DNA of 64,000 nucleotides from Epiperipatus broadwayi (taxonomy: Eukaryota > Onychophora > Udeonychophora > Euonychophora > Peripatidae). Position 1 is the first letter of the stretch. Each line of letters opens with the position of its first letter. Below are positions 23,180-33,945 of this stretch, one piece after another. The stretch spans positions 250,001 to 314,000 of the forward strand of contig JAQFVV010000323.1 of assembly GCA_028023455.1 (NCBI GenBank). Reading direction: 5' to 3'. A program made the position numbers and the translations under genes. The notes under the pieces were generated by a model. The model was not told the origin of the DNA. It ran no database searches and worked only from the letters and a program-made list of their open reading frames with translations.

Positions 23180-23573
23180 AAAGAAAGTCAACCTCCAATA
23201 ATGCACTGTTTCTTGAATATTATAAATCTCCTCGTGCTATTCCGCCAGTAAGAAATTTAATTGAATCACTTGTTTGAAACATATCTAAATATATCAATTC
23301 TTACTGACAATGCTCATAACAGGATTTGAGATTATTGTGTGTGTGATGTTATAATACACTATTGAATTGTATAAATGTAGTTAACCTATCACAGGAGAAA
23401 GACAGAGTATCATTTTTTAATCACATGATATAAGTGTGGTCAATAAGAGTTGGTATATATATATATTAAATACGCTTTAAACTTAAATAATTTACTTAAG
23501 TTTTTAAAACTCTTACTGGCGGCAAGTAATATTCAAGAAATAGTGCATTATCGGAGATTAATTTTCTCTTTAG
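23180..23573. mobile_element. MITE-like element with about 70-bp terminal inverted repeats
   Basis: Left arm 23180-23252 and right arm 23509-23573 are inverted copies. They share ataatgcactgtttcttgaa (left) and its near complement (right), and the cgccagtaaga end. About 250 bp of non-coding sequence separate them. No transposase. Superfamily is not clear; inside the host intron. Confidence 0.65.
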
Positions 23574-24152
23574 TAATTAAAATTTTTAGTGCTTTATAAT
23601 AATAGATGTAGATAAACTTTTAAAAGCATAAATTAAACTAGTCAATAAAATAATCAAAATTAATCCAAATTCATAACTGAAACAGACTAGCCAAAGAAAA
23701 TAAACTCTAAAACATATCCAATGAATTTACTATTACAAGCAGACTTTTCCATGTAAAAGACCACAAGATAATAGTTCTTTACACTTGAGAAGACTGCAAG
23801 AAGCAGTGATACCACTGGTGTGTTATTATTATTTTTTGACGTCTGATTGAATTGTGAATTTGGGGTAATTTTGATATATATATATACACACACGAAAGAA
23901 GAGGTAGTATGGTGTAATGACAATAATTATCATCATTTTAAAATCAATAAAATCAATAATGTGAACAAGAGCAGAGAATCTGCATTGGAACAAATAAATA
24001 ATTATAAATTACATCACCAATATTACACATCAGCAATCAATAGTCATTCTATATGAGTAAATCTAAAAGAGGTTAGATATCAAATTATAGGCTAATTATC
24101 TAGCCAATGCAAAACATAGAGCATAATTATTTATATATTCTTTCAATTGTAG
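23574..24152. other. Intron sequence, no gene
   Basis: Overlapping short frames on both strands (for example near 23687-24056) are low-complexity and not credible genes. Confidence 0.4.
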
Positions 24153-24255
24153 GTACTCTTAGCTGAAAACTATGATAAATTTGCATACACCTGTAGAGCT
24201 ATAAACCCAATAACCAATGAAAGTATTCAGACAACCAAAGTGATTCTCCCACAGC
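24153..24255 (+). CDS. Exon: C-terminal half of the nephrin-like Ig domain
   Basis: Acceptor caattgtag is followed by VLLAENYDKFAYTCRAINP, then TNESIQTTKVILPQ, and a gtaagc donor at 24256. The YTCRA supplies the F-strand Cys that completes the domain begun at 21491-21690. The L..N...YTC..N pattern is characteristic of nephrin-family Ig domains. The exon starts in phase 0 and ends in phase 1, so the whole two-exon domain is a phase 1-1 module. The intron between the halves is about 2.5 kb and contains a SINE and a MITE. Confidence 0.7.
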
Positions 24256-25004
24256 GTAAGCATAATATTAATAATACCTTGACTTTCATTATTGATACTA
24301 TTTTAAAATAAATATGTAAATGAAATAGACGTGTTATATATAGTAAAACTATGAAGTGAGTAATTTTCATGTTTTTATTTTATTTTACAATATATAAAAT
24401 ATATTAATTTATAACTATATCTCTATATGATTCCAGGATGACATTAAATTATAGATATATTAAATAGTTAAATATATAGTTACATATCTCTAGGTAAAAT
24501 TCAAATCCAATAAATCAATACAATCTATTTTAGTCAGCAATATAATCTGCATTTATGAGTACAAAATCTGAATAAAGCAGTATATGTAACAGTTAACTTC
24601 TTGCTTATAAGCTTCAGGTTATTAAGTATATTGACATTCAGAGTACTGTAAACACAAATCATGAAATTTATTCACGTAAGATGAGAATAGCTAACAATTA
24701 CATTTAATGTTTTGGGTGTGAAATTCAATTAATAAATAATCAATTTACGTGTTAAAAAACTACCAGACATTCAAGCATTCATTGCATTGAATTACTATAT
24801 TTGAATTTCAGCTAACTGTATGCAACTATTTACTTATTTTTATATGTTTATATTTGTTTGATTTTTTAAAGTAGTAAATTGATTATTTAACAATCATTGT
24901 TTGTATACAAAACATGTAATATTAATAATTTTTATTAGACATTTATTAGACTGGAAATTATATTATAATAAATATTATTTCTATAGATAATAATCAGAAA
25001 ATAA
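24256..25004. other. Start of a long intron, no gene
   Basis: AT-rich, nothing recognised before the Penelope fragment. Confidence 0.4.
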
Positions 25005-25265
25005 CAAATTATTTACTACAGCTATATAATAAATAATAATGTTATACATAGAAAGCTTTTTTTACAGCACCGGCTTTGGTGCCCTTTTCAAATGTTACTA
25101 ATCTATTTAACATTAACGAATTATTTCTGACATAAAACCATCCAGTATCCAATAACGGAATTAAAACAAACAATAAAAATATAAATTATTAAAACAAATC
25201 AAAACCCTCATATATAATTTCAATAATTACAAAATAATTGAATATATCATAACAATATGTTAAGC
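25005..25265 (-). mobile_element. Penelope-like element, 3' fragment
   Basis: The reverse complement matches 54100-54335, the sequence following the GIY-YIG frame of the Penelope-like copy at 53187-54075. Shared landmarks include ctggatggttttatgt and a gcacc…ggtgc hairpin (25069-25083). It carries no coding sequence itself. Confidence 0.65.
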
Positions 25266-25298
25266 ATTTATTTTATAACGTCTTGCGTGCGATTATAA

Positions 25299-25438
25299 TT
25301 ACGATAGAATGACAGCCTGTTAAGCTAATTGCTCTTATATAAATACTATATCATGTGGTTGTTCGAAGGTATTCATTTATTAATAACATTCTCACAGCGT
25401 CTGCGCAATTAGCTTAACAGGCTGTCATTCTATCGTAA
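25299..25438. mobile_element. Short MITE with 34-bp perfect terminal inverted repeats
   Basis: Arms 25299-25332 and 25405-25438 start ttacgatagaatgacagcct and are perfectly complementary. The 140-bp unit ends in TA at each side, so a TA target duplication (Tc1/mariner-like) is possible. The inner end contains ttaagctaattgc, also seen in the larger foldbacks, so they may be one broad family. The phrase taacaatatgttaa occurs on both sides of the region (about 25250 and 25436). Confidence 0.75.
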
Positions 25439-28400
25439 CAATATGTTAAATAAATATTACATGCAATTTTAATACAATTATATTGTGACCTTCACTATCC
25501 AAATAAGCATTAAGAATATAAGCATAAAAAGAAATGTTAAACTAAAAATATTATTTCTTACAACCAACTAAGCTAGCATGAAACAATAAATCTGAAGAAG
25601 GTCACAAAGTTTCCATGAAGATTATAACTTCTAATTAAACTAGCTTTAAAATCCATAAACAAAATATTATGAAATAAATTTAATATTCGTCAAACCAATA
25701 AATAATGACTAATTAGGTCTCTGGAATGAATATGAAATTCAAATTATGAATTAAGTAGTCAATAAATTAGAATGTAGATGACTAAATAGATGATGAAAAT
25801 AAATAATAATTAAGTAATAAAATTAAATAAGCCTAAGAGTGAAGAGAAGAGAAAGAAGATGTGTTAGAATAATGAATGATTAAGGCAGTACTAGAATAAG
25901 AGCTAATGAATGATTAAGATGATAATAGAACAAAGGGTGAATCAATTATGATAATGAATTAAGATCAAATGAGAATGAAGAAATAAAAGAAAGATCATGA
26001 TGAAATAGAAGAACAATGTTAATGATAGGGAATGAGATCTTGAACTATAAACTAATATGGTATTAAGTGATAGTAAGATAAACTATTATAAAACAGTATT
26101 ATAAAACAGAGCTTACAAGCTTCACAAAACCAGAATATTCACAATAAAGTCAAAACAAGCTATAAATTTTAAGACTAAAGAAGAAATTTATATATTAAAG
26201 TTATGCTGACTTTAATAAAACTGTAAAAATAACATAACTCATATCCAAGTACAATAAATATCTGTAGGTGTAAAACTTTACCATAAATTCAAATTTACAC
26301 TGTGTATTAAAAACTTATTTTTTTCAGGGTTCACATAATTTAACTATTATTATTTTACATGATATACTTGGGTCAGTGAGATGGATTTTGCTATTATATC
26401 CAAATATAGCAAACAAACAGCTCTTTAATACAAAATAGAATATACAAACAATATTTGGCAATTCTAGATAAACTTTATAAACTCCATAAATATTATAAAC
26501 TTTAAGCTTCAAGAAATATGAATAAACTTTTAATAACTAAATACAATGACTTACCAACTGTCTTTTATTCAAGAATTATGGGCAATGTGATCAAGATCAG
26601 TGAATGATATATCTGATGGTTCAAATAAACGAGTTAAATCAAAATTAAATAGTTTATCTTTTAATATACTATTTAAAATAATATATGCAATTCAGGTTAA
26701 CAATTTTTGATCACTAAGTGATGATGCCTTAAATGTACTTTTAAAATATAAGAGCTTAACAAATTTATTATGATATACCGATGTCTAGTCAAATATAATA
26801 TATTTATTGATGATGACTTCAAAATAATAAGATATGTCAATAGCAATAACAATAATAATTTGAATGGTAATTAGCGATAAGGCCACAGACAACTAAATAA
26901 ACTTTTAAAACAACATGATTTATTTACACTATTTACAAATTTTCTTTAAATATCAGAAATAATTAAATATCTATCTTTCAGAAACATTATATGAAACAAG
27001 ACTGAGACATTATATAAAACAAGGTATGCATAATATATAAAATAGTATTGTACAGTGATACCTTCATTATCACTATCATTACCAGTTGTGTTCCTTTTAT
27101 TTTATATTCTAGCACAGAGATGTTAAACTCTGTTTAAATTAACAAAACATTCAAGTTACCAAATAAAAGTGTATTCATATATTTAGGATAAGTAAAAACT
27201 TTAAAATTTAAAACTTAATGTTATAAAGCAGCATGTTAAACTATAGCTATTTTATTTATATCAGAATATGATAAACGCAATTATTATATGCAGCACAAAT
27301 AATAATCTATGGAGAAATTTATTATATTAATGTGGGGACAGACATCAGAAGTTAAATGTATACATAACACCAAAACCTTTCCTATGTCCACAACATAATC
27401 AATCTAATCATTAACTTTTCTTACTTATCCAATGGTGAATCACTGCTTGATGGAAATAAAATGACATTGTATATGTGTATCTCTTATTATATCATACATA
27501 AATTTTATAATTACTAGTAAATTATGGTTGATTTGCCTATAAGTTGATGAAGTACTACAGCATCATATATACACTATTCACTCACACTATAGATAAACAA
27601 GTGTGCCTGAATATAACTTTATCTTATCACTGCCATATAATGTTAAAATACTAAGAACTTCACCATGCATGGGGGAAATAACTTTATAACATCACGAGGG
27701 ATCAGAAAATAAAAAGAGGCTCTACAAAACAATATTATATAGTTGTACAATAATATGACTGATTCTGATACCTTTTACCTTGGTACAAAATGTGTGCACA
27801 TTGTCTCATCACAGGGAAACAGAATACATGCCATGAATATAATCTTCTCTAGAGATTAACTGTGCTAACTAAGCATTAACTATTTATCAACCTCAACAAT
27901 ATAATCCTTCCATGGAATATGCAATGGGAGAGTGCTCAATTATCCCCTGCACAATATCAATGGTACAATGTTTCATGCCAATATATGCTGCACATACTTA
28001 TAAGATAAAAATGATCACAAATCTTTGTCAATATAATAGTAAGATAAAAATAATTCTAACAATAAAAGTTAAAAGATAAATATCCCATTTCACAATGCAT
28101 AAACTAATAATGTATTAAATCAACCAACATTGTAAATCAAATGACCATTAATTATTTTTAAAAGCATAGTAATGTTTTTATTATAACAAAAAATACACAT
28201 ACAGCAAATGAACAATAGCATACATTCTAGATCTAAAGTGGAGATGCTAATTCATAGGCAAAATTTAGTAAATGTAAAATGCTTATATAAAATACTGCAT
28301 CTAATAGGACGATTGGGTCATTATATCATACCTCTGACCAGTCTTCTGTCTGTTTACCCATCAATAGAATACCAGAAGATATTTTCCATTATTGTAAGAA

Positions 28401-28555
28401 ATGAGTATCTCTATTTATATCTAAACAAACTGGGTAGAATAGTAAATTTTAAACCAACTGGTAAAATAAAATAAAAAATATAATAAATGCATATACCTTT
28501 ACATTAATCTGTCTTCAATGCAATTATATATATTCATACTACAATATATATATAT
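25439..28555. other. AT-rich intronic region with weak LTR similarity
   Basis: I see no gene. At 25484 tgtgaccttcactatcc resembles the LTR starts of elements 1 and 3. The stretch near 26894 (taaataaacttttaaaacaa, then atttatttacactatttac) resembles a part of the element 1 LTR. A diverged solo LTR is possible, but I cannot place its other end. The frame at 28208-28474 has no recognisable domain. Confidence 0.35.
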
Positions 28556-28649
28556 TGATAAAAAAATCAAGTCAGATGACCTAATTTTAATAAAGCTCCT
28601 ATTTACAAATGTTATATATAGACTAGTTCTAATATTTTTATTCCCTAGC

Positions 28650-28691
28650 ACCTCACTGATGACGCTAGAGGCAGAAACCGTGGTCTGAGGT
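28650..28691 (+). ncRNA. Hammerhead ribozyme motif, upstream copy
   Basis: CTGATGA is at 28656-28662 and GAAA at 28674-28677. Stem I pairs ACCTCA (28650-28655) with TGAGGT (28686-28691). Stem III pairs ACC (28677-28679) with GGT (28682-28684), two-base loop. The cleavage triplet is GUC, after 28685. Stem II is only two strong pairs with a C·A mismatch next to the core, so activity may be reduced. Confidence 0.7.
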
Positions 28692-29019
28692 TGAGGGTAT
28701 TTTTGAAGCTTCATAAGAGTTTGTTTTTAACTTACTCTATATATAACATTTGTAAATAGGAGCTTTATTAAAATTAGGTCATCTGACTTGATTTTTTTAT
28801 CAATTTAATTTTAGTTTTTTGCTATTAATGCTTTGGCGATTTTATATTGCTAGAGCTACTAATATATGGTGTATCTGAACTTACTTCAGTCCCATACTGC
28901 TATTTGAGTTAGATAGCTGGATTTTTGGACATTTAAATGTCTGAAAGTTTCAGATTTTCTTCTCAATAGTTAGGCATTGATAAAATGCTGGACTAGTTCT
29001 AGTATTTTTATTCCCTAGC

Positions 29020-29061
29020 ACCTCACTGATGACGCTAGAGGCAGAAACCGTGGTCTGAGGT
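29020..29061 (+). ncRNA. Hammerhead ribozyme motif, downstream copy
   Basis: Identical to the motif at 28650-28691 and exactly 370 bp downstream. Cleavage at both would release a 370-nt RNA. Confidence 0.7.
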
Positions 29062-29124
29062 TGAGGGTATTTTTGAAGCTTCATAAGAGTTTGTTTTTAA
29101 CTTACTCTATATATAACATTTGTA

Positions 29125-29195
29125 ATATATATATATATATATCTATATATATATATATATATATATATTGTCGTTAAATACAATTATATATATAT
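29125..29195. repeat. (AT)n tract at the left border of element 3
   Basis: AT dinucleotide runs with a short interruption (ttgtcgttaaataca), directly before the LTR start at 29196. Confidence 0.85.
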
Positions 29196-31863
29196 TGTAA
29201 CCTTCCAGGTTGGCACTAGAAAGAAATATGGGAAGGTCACATTTGGGATAAAGATAATTAGTTGAGAAAAATGAATTGTGATATAATATAATATTCGGAA
29301 TTGAATTTTTGGGAAAAAATTAGGCCTAAACTGTGATATCATTAATATTTAAAATTGAGTTTAAAAAAAATAAAATCTAAACTGTGATGTGATTTGCTAA
29401 TTGAAATTTGGATTTTAACAAAAATTAAAATTTTAAATAGATATATTGATGGGTGGAGTTTTGGAACTATATGTTTAGTGGTAGATGTTTGTGTACAATA
29501 GAAAATTTACATATCATCATAGACAGATGCATATGTGTATTATTAATTAGAATTTTTTTTATATGTTATTTATAAATTACTGATTATAGATTGTCTTAAA
29601 ATCTTAGGTTTTAAAAATGATAAAGATTATTTGAAATAGTAAATGACATTTTAAAATTAATAATTAATGTTTAATATTTTTTTTAATTACTATGTATAGT
29701 AAATTCAAACATTATATTGTTTAAAATTTTATAAATAATATTTCTGGCAAGCTTCCAAAGTTGTCATGGAAACATAGAGGGCGTGAAGAGAGAAAGACAG
29801 GGTTTACAACTAAAAAAAGTAATAAAAAAAAGCTCCAAGGAAGAAGATAAGAAACTTAAAAGATTTTTTTAAAAAAAAACTCTAATAGTATAACAAATAT
29901 AAAAAGAAATCGCAAGGATTATAATAATACCTTTATGGGAAATTTATATTGTAAAACTGGAGTTACCATGAAGGAATAGACTCAAAAGGGTTACCTGTCT
30001 TCAAATCTCTACCAAAATTCATGATTCGAATCTACTACCTATAAAATTGCCTGGATGTCTCTAAGTTAAGTTATTACTATTATAATCTATTTTAATGTAT
30101 ATTAAAAATGAATAACATTAAGATGGCAACGTTTTGTAAGATAGAGCTATTTCAAATTTTAACTTTAGACGCTAAAATTAAACGCCTAATTTTTTTTAAT
30201 TTAAGGAATTTGCTATTAATATTCGATAAAACAAAATTTAAAATGAAAAAAGATATATATATCCAATATGATATCAAGAAGATACTTTATATTATATCAC
30301 TTCACTATACACGCGTCTGTAACAGGATAATTTTCAATGCATGCAAATGTAATTATAAAGCTTATCACAAAATTCTAAAAGGAAAAGACTATTGTCATTC
30401 TTAACAAAAATATGCTTTAACAATGGATAGACATTTTTTTTTTATCTTAGAATTTACGGTGTCATTGAAATTAATATATGTGTTTCTTAACTTTCAAATT
30501 TTTTTTAAAAAAAAAAAACATTTTACATGTAATAATGAGGTATTGACAAATAATTTTTTTTTTTTTATAATAGATGTATAAACATTTTTTTTTTTTTTGC
30601 GTGTGTTTTGTGTACCTTTAAAAAAAAATGAAGTAATGTAATTTCATATATATATTATGATATGATAATGTGTTTGGTATAATCCGGAGATTATACTATA
30701 GGTGATTATATATGTTCGGATGTGTGCGTGATGTTACGTATTATTATTATTATTATTTTTTTAATTATATTTATTAAGCTGAATTTCGATAATGATTGTT
30801 ATAAAAAAAAATAAAGAATTAAAACCTTGTCAGTTATAAGTTTATTATATAGGGAGTAGATTAAAATAAGTTAACGATAGAAATGGTCAGGAATGATTAG
30901 ATTAAGTATATAGATTAAGTGTTTTAGTATTGTAGTCCCATGCTTGTCTCTAATTTTGTACAGTTAATGCTAGATGGAATATATATATATATAATAATTA
31001 TAACGGACAAGTGTTATTTAAAATTCTATAATATTTCTAAAAGATTATTAATTTTTATTATCATCAAAGCGTTATAGATAATTTAATAGGATGTAATTTG
31101 GAAATTCATGATATTTACTATATAAACAAATGCACATATTCGAAGATATATAATGCACATATTAAAAAGTAGTCAATTTTCATTTTATCACAGAAAAATG
31201 TAATGGGTGATAAAGGTATCAATAATTTTTTTTTTAGTTATGATTTATTTTTGATTTTTTTTTTTTTATAATAAATATTTTATTGAATCAACAGCTTATA
31301 GGAATTCCTTGATTATATACGTTCGATTCTTCATTTCCACACACACACATCTAATTATCATAGTATAGTTATGGAAGATATGGGTTGTCAAAATAATTCT
31401 AGTTTTAGTTAAATTTGTTTGGTGGTAATAAATTTCAGTATTATAATACCAATAACACATTTTACTTTGCTTGGAATAGATAGTGATATGGATAGAAAAG
31501 TACCCGGTCCTAATGATTATCTATTCTATGTTAAATATGAACTTCTATTAAAAGAACATTTTTATGATTGTGCAATAGTTTTAGTATTGAACAGATGCCC
31601 TGAATATAATTAAATTAATCTTATAATATTATTGTCTATAGATGTTTTTATTATTCTATTGGCCTCATATATAAAGACCATACCCTATAACCTCAACTGA
31701 GCTAAGCCGTAGGGTAATTATAATATAAAATCTTTTAACTAACTTTAAATATAATTTATAATGATAAATTTTATTCTATATTGCATAGAATTGGTGCCTG
31801 GGCAATTATAAATATAGTAAAGTAGATAAGTGAAGAAGATGGAGGTTATAGGATAGGGTTTTA
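29196..31863 (+). repeat. 5' LTR of element 3
   Basis: 2668 bp, TG start. It contains two small frames also present in the other LTR: 30108-30404 (98 codons, starting MNNIKMATFCKIELF) and 31419-31613 (64 codons, starting MVVINFSIIIPITHF). Neither matches a family I know. Their conservation is explained by the youth of the LTR pair and is not evidence of function. Confidence 0.85.
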
Positions 31864-31864
31864 A

Positions 31865-31993
31865 TGGCTAGCCCAATCGTGGGGCTTGGTATATTGAGGG
31901 TTTCAATGGCCGCCCAACTGGGGCTTCGACATTTATGGGTTAAATGCTTGATATATGATTGGGTTTCAATGGATGCCCAGTCGTGGGGCCTGA
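31865..31993 (+). promoter_or_regulatory. Triplicated primer-binding-site-like region of element 3
   Basis: Directly after the LTR, TGGCTAGCCCAATCGTGGGG (31865-31884) resembles the complement of a tRNA-Lys 3' end (TGGCGCCCAACGTGGGGC). Two more versions follow: TGGCCGCCCAACTGGGGC at 31907 and TGGATGCCCAGTCGTGGGG at 31970. Each is preceded by the LTR-end phrase GGGTTT(C/T)AA. So the LTR-end / PBS junction exists three times in tandem, with diverged spacers. Confidence 0.65.
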
Positions 31994-33945
31994 CAATCAT
32001 GGGGCATGATATTTATGGATAACTGGTTTCACAATGATTGGTGATCGATTCATTTTGTTCATATGTGTATTTTGTTCTTTGTTGGATATTATATTTTGTA
32101 CATTCTATTATGAATGACATATAAAGTGGCTTATGGTGGCATGCAATGTGGATGGCCTGATATACATGGGTTAAGTGGTTGTCCAATTGTGGAATCTTGA
32201 TTAATTAAGTCTCATATTCTGTAAAATATTTATCTTTTGTTGGTTTAATTGGTTAAGTGATGACTAGCGTGAATGGCTTAATATATACTTGTAGAGTATT
32301 TATATTTTTGTTGATATATATTGGCGTATATCTGAGATGAAAAGTAATCTTGTGCTATTAGAAGTATTTTAATCCTGTTTTAAATATACAGCTATTGTAG
32401 AATTGGTTCCAAAATAGAATCAAGTTGGTAGTTTTTCTTATTCAATGATTTCTGATATCAATCTGGAAGATCAATAAAAATGTTTGATAAAATGGAATTA
32501 GGGGTAAATGGAGCATTCACTAAAGTTTGAAATAAGCAAATTAGAGTTTGAAATAAGCCAATACCTGAAAGATGTGTAATAGATATATGAATGTTAGATG
32601 TATAGATTAAAAAAACAATTTTTTTTAGGTGAAATAAATAAATACAGCCATGAGACAGCTTAGTTTTAATTATAAAGCTATAGAAATATCACAACTTGTA
32701 GTAAATTAATAAATGTTAAAGTTGATAACATATTTTTTTTTAATATATATCTTTTGCTTGTCAATCAAATATAGTACTGATGCTAGATAAACATAGAATT
32801 ATTGGTAGCATTAAATTATAAAGTGTTAATATTGTTCATATCTGGAACACTTCTGTTATAGAAAGTCCATAATTTTGAAGGTTAGATAGCATGCTTGATT
32901 GTTGGAGTTTTGTTGGTTGTATTGCAGATTTTTGGTGATGGATGGAGAATTGTTGTTATTGTCTTGGGTATATGGTGTATTCATGTCACTGGTGATTGAT
33001 TGTTCTCATTCACTGCTCCAACCCAAATTAGGATATCATTTGTTAGTTATCATGAAGCAGTTAACAGTAGTCCTGCCATGATTTTGCCTCTAAGACTCCA
33101 GAGAGAGCAAGGCATATTTATTTCTAATATATATGTAATATTTGTCTCTAATACTCACAAAGATGAGCAAGACAATATCTTATCAAAAGCCCCTAAGACT
33201 TGGATGTAAGCAGGGCATTGTGATAGTGTTTGTAGTAGAATATTATGGGTTGTGGTAGCGTAGAGTGGTTAAAGTGAGATGATTATCAGAGTGTTCATGG
33301 AGCATTGTATGTTTTAAGAGCAGTGATGGAATTCTTCTATCCATTTCAAAATTGTGAACTGCTAGCAATTCTTTTAAACTGTCGGTATCTGTTGGATCTT
33401 TAGAAGATTGGATGAATATATAACTTGAATATATAGCTCATTCCTAACAGATTATTTTCTATATTCTTATGCAAAAGTTGGCATTTTTCATATTTAATAA
33501 AAAATTGTATATCAGTTGTCATAGTAAATGCATGTCATCATTAATTTTATTTTTGGTTATAAATAATTATTTTTTTTTGTTATAAATGCTGGTTATAATA
33601 TTTGAATGCATTCAATACTGGATAAAAATAAATGAACATGTTTAAATCGTTTGGTCTTTTATCAGTTATTTGAATTGGTGTAGTTTATAATATAGCTATA
33701 GTGGATCATATAAAATTTAATTAATAATTTCAGTAATGTTTAGATTTATGTTATCTAGTTAAAACTTAATATCTTCTTGCTTATGTGTGTGTGGAAAATC
33801 GAACATTATATGGGAAAATAAAATTGTAGAAATTTTATGTCATTCAGGTAGTGAGGGTGAGTTTGAATTGTTGATTTGGTGGAGGTTGGAGCTGGTAACC
33901 GTTGTTTTCTTAAGTAATATTAATAAAGTTTTAAAAGATTATAAA
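31994..33945 (+). other. Element 3 long leader
   Basis: About 2 kb between the primer-binding region and the ORF. The first part is G-richer than the surroundings. Short frames overlap without recognisable domains, so this is probably untranslated leader with packaging signals. Confidence 0.4.

Larger units (their letters stand above)
28556..29125 (+). mobile_element. Tandem hammerhead unit, retrozyme-like (370-bp repeat)
   Basis: A block beginning gactagttct and ending acatttgtaa occurs at 28621-28757 and 28991-29122. Each copy contains a hammerhead ribozyme motif at the same place, 370 bp apart. Arms 28556-28622 and 28737-28801 are inverted copies, so an inverted partial unit is attached at the left. 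(AT)n follows at the right. Tandem hammerheads bounding a few hundred bases are the layout of retrozymes and of Penelope pseudo-LTRs. There is no coding sequence, so mobilisation would have to be in trans. Confidence 0.7.
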
